Source: an uncultured Gemella sp.
Lineage (GTDB): Bacteria; Bacillota; Bacilli; Staphylococcales; Gemellaceae
Reading direction: 5' to 3'
DNA: 9,792 bases
Assembly (NCBI GenBank): GCA_927911695.1
Contig: CAKMQO010000127.1
Location: 1 to 9,792, forward strand
Under the pieces are notes generated by a model. That model made no database searches, was not told the DNA's origin, and worked only from the letters and a program-made list of their open reading frames with translations. Every line of letters begins with the position of its first letter. Within the stretch, counting starts at the first letter, position 1. Positions 7,368 through 9,792 of this stretch are shown in pieces. Position numbers and translations under genes: made by a program.

Positions 7368-8581
7368 TTATCTTTTGATTAGTTTTAATATTTTTCTTCT
7401 TAGTGGTAATCCGTAGTTGTACATTAAATTGAATATGTGAGAGATTACTAAATCGAACTCTCCGTAGTATTCTACGATATTTGGAGCGAATTTTGATTTA
7501 AAACCAAGTAGACTGTCGTTTAAATCTCCTTCGATTCCACCCATAGAAACTTCTTTAACACCCATTTCCTGAGCTTTTTTCATCGTATCAGAAAAGACTT
7601 TATACTGTGCAGGAAGTTTCGCGAATCTTCATTCATACCAGCGTAAATAATTTCTGCGTGGTTACCATAAGCGATAGTAATCGCAGCACTTATAACTTGA
7701 TCCTTGCTCTTATCTTCGATCTCTAAGCTATCAAATAAAACGATTAGCTTTTCAATTCCGGCTACTTGCTCAAGAAGAGTGCGTTTTTTCTTCGGTGATT
7801 TTTCTCCAAGAGCTTCAATTTCATCTTCAATAGCTTCTTTTCTAGAATGACATTCTTTTACAGCTTTTTCTACATTTATATATGAAATGTATAATAAGGC
7901 ATTGTCTCCAAAAGTATCTAGTAAGTTTTCGAAATACTCACGTCCACGAAGAGAGATATTTTTTCTTTTTTCAGTACAAGCTAGGGCGAAAAGGAAGTCG
8001 TCAAGATTCTCTTTACCACAACGTCTAACTTCAACGAATTTTTTCTCTGCATCACGAATTAAGCGACGTGTATCTTTTGGGAAAAGATCAGGGACTTCTT
8101 GTTCAAGCTTAGTGACAGTGTTAAAACGTGGTTGGATAGTACTGCTCATATCAAGGCTGAAACCTTTGTGTTTATAACCATTCTCCTTGAATACTTTAAT
8201 AAGACTGTTGTTCTCTCTATCTACCTCAACATCCTTAAACACTGCTAATTTCTCATCTTTTACCGCAGTAGGGATATCTAGTTTAACCATTTTAGCGCCT
8301 TTTTCTTTGACGAATTTTTTAAGGTTAGTTAGAAAGAAATTAAGTAGCTCAGTATTAGTATAATCAAGAATAGGACCACGTGGGGCATACCATAATCCTT
8401 GACGAGTTAGAATTTGAACAGCCGCTATAATATTGTCATTTTCATCTTCGACAGCTACTCTTATAGCCCCCCATGTGTTTTTAATGTGAGACCACTCGAT
8501 AGCTTGCATCATATTACCATGTTTGTGATTTTTTATAAATTCAGTATATTTTTCATCGTTAATATTTGTTAAAAATTTCAT
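7368..8581 (-). CDS. FemX/MurM-like peptidoglycan bridge aminoacyltransferase, one indel
   Basis: This FemABX-family enzyme transfers amino acids from aminoacyl-tRNA to the lysine side chain of the peptidoglycan stem peptide, at the cytoplasmic membrane face. The first GNAT-like lobe includes WYAPRGPILDY (64-74), a family hallmark. A charged helical pair (about 238-285) matches the coiled-coil arm found between the lobes in this family. The second lobe ends with MGGIEGD, LLGFKSKFAPNIVEYYGEFD. One base is missing near 7624-7625 (minus-strand GATTCGC should read GATTTCGC). Restoring it turns a premature end at residue 333 into GMNEDFAKLPAQYKVFSDTM, joined to the C-terminal part, for 404 residues total. 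Start: AAAGGA about ten bases upstream of ATG 8581. The identity of the transferred residue (Gly, Ala or Ser) cannot be read here, so I give no symbol. Confidence 0.9.
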
Positions 8582-8613
8582 TATTCAATAATCCTTTAAC
8601 TAAAGTACACTTA

Positions 8614-8642
8614 ATCATAACAAATTATAGTAGAAAAATCAA
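8614..8642 (-). promoter_or_regulatory. Promoter of the FemX/MurM-like gene
   Basis: On the minus strand TTGATT (8642-8637) lies 17 bases from TATGAT (8619-8614), 33 bases upstream of the start codon. A second TATAAT (8629-8624) is nearby but without a good -35. Confidence 0.65.
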
Positions 8643-8682
8643 TTTTTAGAAGGAATGAGCGATAAATAAGTTAATTAAAATG

Positions 8683-8711
8683 TTTACAAGCATCTATAAA
8701 ACCTATATAAT
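8683..8711 (+). promoter_or_regulatory. Promoter of the small membrane protein operon
   Basis: TTTACA (8683-8688) and TATAAT (8706-8711) are separated by exactly 17 bases, 34 bases upstream of the first ATG. It is divergent from the FemX-like promoter with only about 40 bases between them. Confidence 0.82.
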
Positions 8712-8744
8712 ATTTATAAAGAATAAAAAAAGGAAGTAATTGCG

Positions 8745-9017
8745 ATGAACATGAATATATTGTACATTATGCTAGGATTTATATTTGTCTATGCGATGAT
8801 TTCTAACGCAAGAGATAAGATAAAAAAGCGTGATGAAAAGAGCAAAGAAGCATTCGAAAGACTACAAAGTCCGGCTTATAAAAAAGAATTAGAAAAGGTT
8901 ATAAACTTAAGTCAAGATGATGCGTTTAACATTGCAGCATTAAGAAAAGCATACTTTTTAAATGGAAAAGATGCGAAAAAACTAATAGAAATTGTAAAAA
9001 GAAGTAAAGGAATTTAA
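8745..9017 (+). CDS. Small membrane-anchored protein with one L7/L12-like module
   Basis: I do not recognise this 90-residue protein. It has an N-terminal membrane segment (about residues 4-20), a strongly charged linker (21-50) and a C-terminal module (about 49-87). In the module, DDAFNIAALRKAY is followed by DAKKLIEIVKRS. The same pattern occurs twice in the next protein, so the two are paralogues. The pattern (two helices with an 'AK-L' second helix) resembles the helix-turn-helix of the ribosomal L7/L12 C-terminal domain; that is inference from motif shape only. The lack of a signal cleavage site and the positive charges after the first helix suggest an N-out, C-in anchor with the module in the cytoplasm. 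AAGGA lies about ten bases before the ATG; an ATG two codons later is an alternative start. It is co-transcribed with the following gene. Confidence 0.82.
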   Translation: MNMNILYIMLGFIFVYAMISNARDKIKKRDEKSKEAFERLQSPAYKKELEKVINLSQDDAFNIAALRKAYFLNGKDAKKLIEIVKRSKGI

Positions 9018-9019
9018 TT

Positions 9020-9526
9020 ATGAAGATAGCATTAATTATTATTTTAGCATTAGCGATTTTTATGTTCATTTCAACTAGGAACAGTAAATCAAAAGAAGAA
9101 TGGGCAGAAAAACAAAAAGTGAGTAAAGAAAAATTTAATGAACTTGTGAAAGATAGTAATAGAGAAGAAGTACTTTCAGTAGTCGATGCTACTAAAGGAG
9201 ATATTCACAATGTAAAAATGATAAGAGATAGGTATACAGATCTAGTACTTTATGATGCAAAAGCATTATGGGAAGCTGTAAAAGAAGAAGCTTTGAAAAG
9301 ACGTGAATTAGAAGTTAAGGAATTAATTGCTAGTAAATATTCTGATATAAAAGAAGTTGTTAATCCAGATGTTGGTGATATTGCAAATATTAAAATTATT
9401 AGAGAGCGCTATGATTTAGATATAGTACAAGCAAAAGAATTATGGGAAAGCATCAGAGATGAGGTTAAAACAATAATATTCGAAAATGTGAATAAAATTC
9501 AACCCCCAAGAGTTAGAATATACTAA
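9020..9526 (+). CDS. Membrane-anchored protein with two tandem L7/L12-like modules
   Basis: This 168-residue protein is unrecognised. It has one N-terminal membrane helix (about 3-18), a charged linker, then two copies of a roughly 40-residue module at about 50-90 and 109-149. The copies align as GDIHNVKMIRDRY / GDIANIKIIRERY and DAKALWEAVKEE / QAKELWESIRDE. The upstream protein carries a third, more diverged copy. The start is two bases after the upstream stop codon, with AAAGGAA inside the end of that gene, so the pair is translationally close and forms one operon. The C-terminus (QPPRVRIY) is encoded in the left arm and loop of the terminator hairpin. A cytoplasmic, membrane-tethered binding role is plausible but unproven. 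Confidence 0.82.
   Translation: MKIALIIILALAIFMFISTRNSKSKEEWAEKQKVSKEKFNELVKDSNREEVLSVVDATKGDIHNVKMIRDRYTDLVLYDAKALWEAVKEEALKRRELEVKELIASKYSDIKEVVNPDVGDIANIKIIRERYDLDIVQAKELWESIRDEVKTIIFENVNKIQPPRVRIY
9167..9466 (+). repeat. Tandem protein-level duplication inside the second small membrane protein
   Basis: Two copies of a helical module (9167-9289 and 9344-9466) share about half of their residues but little continuous nucleotide identity. This indicates an old internal duplication. The related single copy in the neighbouring gene lies at about 8889-9005. Confidence 0.75.
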
Positions 9527-9535
9527 CTTTTGGGG
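9504..9535. terminator. Terminator overlapping the end of the coding region
   Basis: CCCCAAGAGTTAG pairs with CTAACTTTTGGGG (one G-T pair) across a six-base loop, with a T-rich but broken tail TATTTTATATT. The stop codon TAA (9524-9526) lies in the right arm, so the last eight codons are part of the hairpin. It also separates the convergent metallophosphoesterase gene; on the minus strand the tail after the stem is weak. Confidence 0.8.
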
Positions 9536-9548
9536 TATTTTATATTAT

Positions 9549-9792
9549 TTATTTTCCTTCAATAGTAATCATCCATACTTCACTACGAGCTGAAGTTTTG
9601 AAAGGTGGCCCCCAGAAACCATAACCCGCAGAAGTGAAGAAATGTTTACCATAATCTTCGCGTAGCCATGATCTAGGGTGTACACTACATCTGTGATGAA
9701 GTTTAACGGCCATAGTTGTCCGCGTGAGTATGCCCAGAAAAGTTGAACATCTATAGGTAAGGTAGCGTGATAATTCAATAGCATCAGGCTGA
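9549..9792 (-). CDS. YkuE-type metallophosphoesterase, C-terminal fragment with several indels
   Basis: This is the 3' end of a calcineurin-like metallophosphoesterase; the rest lies outside the window. Read across frames, it contains QPDAIELS, LPIDVQLSGHTH (the metal-binding GHTH motif), GQLWPLNFITD, DHGY, DYGKHFFTSAGYGFWGPPFK and the end TSARSEVWMITIEGK. These are the typical final blocks of the COG1408/YkuE group, where the enzyme is usually membrane-associated. Frames change about four times: near 9757-9763, an extra A in 9738-9741, a missing base near 9724, and a missing base near 9662. An uninterrupted ATG-initiated reading at 9569-9784 merely crosses these frames and is not the protein. 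The cluster of errors at the window edge suggests poor read quality, although a decayed gene cannot be excluded. Substrate unknown. Confidence 0.85.
   Translation of the reverse strand, partial: QPDAIELSRYLTYRCSTFLGILTRTTMAVKLHHRCSVHPRSWLREDYGKHFFTSAGYGFWGPPFKTSARSEVWMITIEGK

Noticed and set aside
9569..9784. A separate 71-residue minus-strand protein
   Set aside because: It crosses the frames of the metallophosphoesterase. Only its segment GQLWPLNFITD matches the family, and the flanking residues are out-of-frame translation.
1..9792. Mobile element, prophage, CRISPR or defence island
   Set aside because: There is no transposase, integrase, terminal inverted repeats, spaced direct repeats or defence-type domains. 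The gene content is ordinary chromosomal.

Overview
The window looks like chromosomal DNA of a low-GC Firmicute. It is AT-rich, with strong AGGAGG-type ribosome binding sites, TTGACA/TATAAT-type promoters, U-tailed hairpin terminators and a FemABX-type cell-wall enzyme. Gemella or a related Bacillales/Lactobacillales coccus is my best guess from recall; no marker gene here proves it. There is no tRNA, rRNA, CRISPR array, phage or insertion sequence.

Layout, left to right. Plus strand: the 3' part of a peptide-binding lipoprotein gene (oppA-like, 1-1488) with its own terminator; an EamA/DMT permease (1729-2622); an endonuclease/exonuclease/phosphatase-fold protein (2715-3782). Minus strand: a dicarboxylate/amino-acid:cation symporter (5134-3935) and an RclA-type flavin disulfide reductase (6667-5341). 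Plus strand: the zinc-ribbon protein YjdM (6963-7298). Minus strand: a FemX/MurM-like peptidoglycan bridge aminoacyltransferase (8581-7368). Plus strand: two small membrane-anchored paralogues sharing a repeated module (8745-9526). Minus strand: the 3' end of a YkuE-type metallophosphoesterase (9792-9549). Most convergent pairs are separated by strong bidirectional hairpins. Several divergent or upstream gaps carry recognisable promoters. The content is a set of independent housekeeping and stress units (nutrient uptake, wall synthesis, oxidant defence), not one dedicated system.

The most important reading problem is that five of the ten genes are broken by one-base indels, mostly in short homopolymers, while the protein continues faithfully in another frame. 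The affected genes are oppA (about 90), the EEP gene (2996-3002 and 3026-3032), rclA (five places), femX (about 7624) and the metallophosphoesterase (about four places in 240 bases). Reconstructing frames recovers full-length, motif-complete proteins; rclA comes out at 441 residues. Raw-read error is therefore more likely than gene decay. Left uncorrected, rclA would be reported as a 67-residue fragment because its long middle segment has no early ATG.

The items most worth a second look are the pair of small membrane proteins with a repeated module loosely resembling the L7/L12 C-terminal helix-turn-helix; the symporter, which has lost sodium-site and side-chain-carboxylate residues of its family; the RclA reconstruction; and an unexplained hairpin with a ten-T tail between rclA and yjdM.
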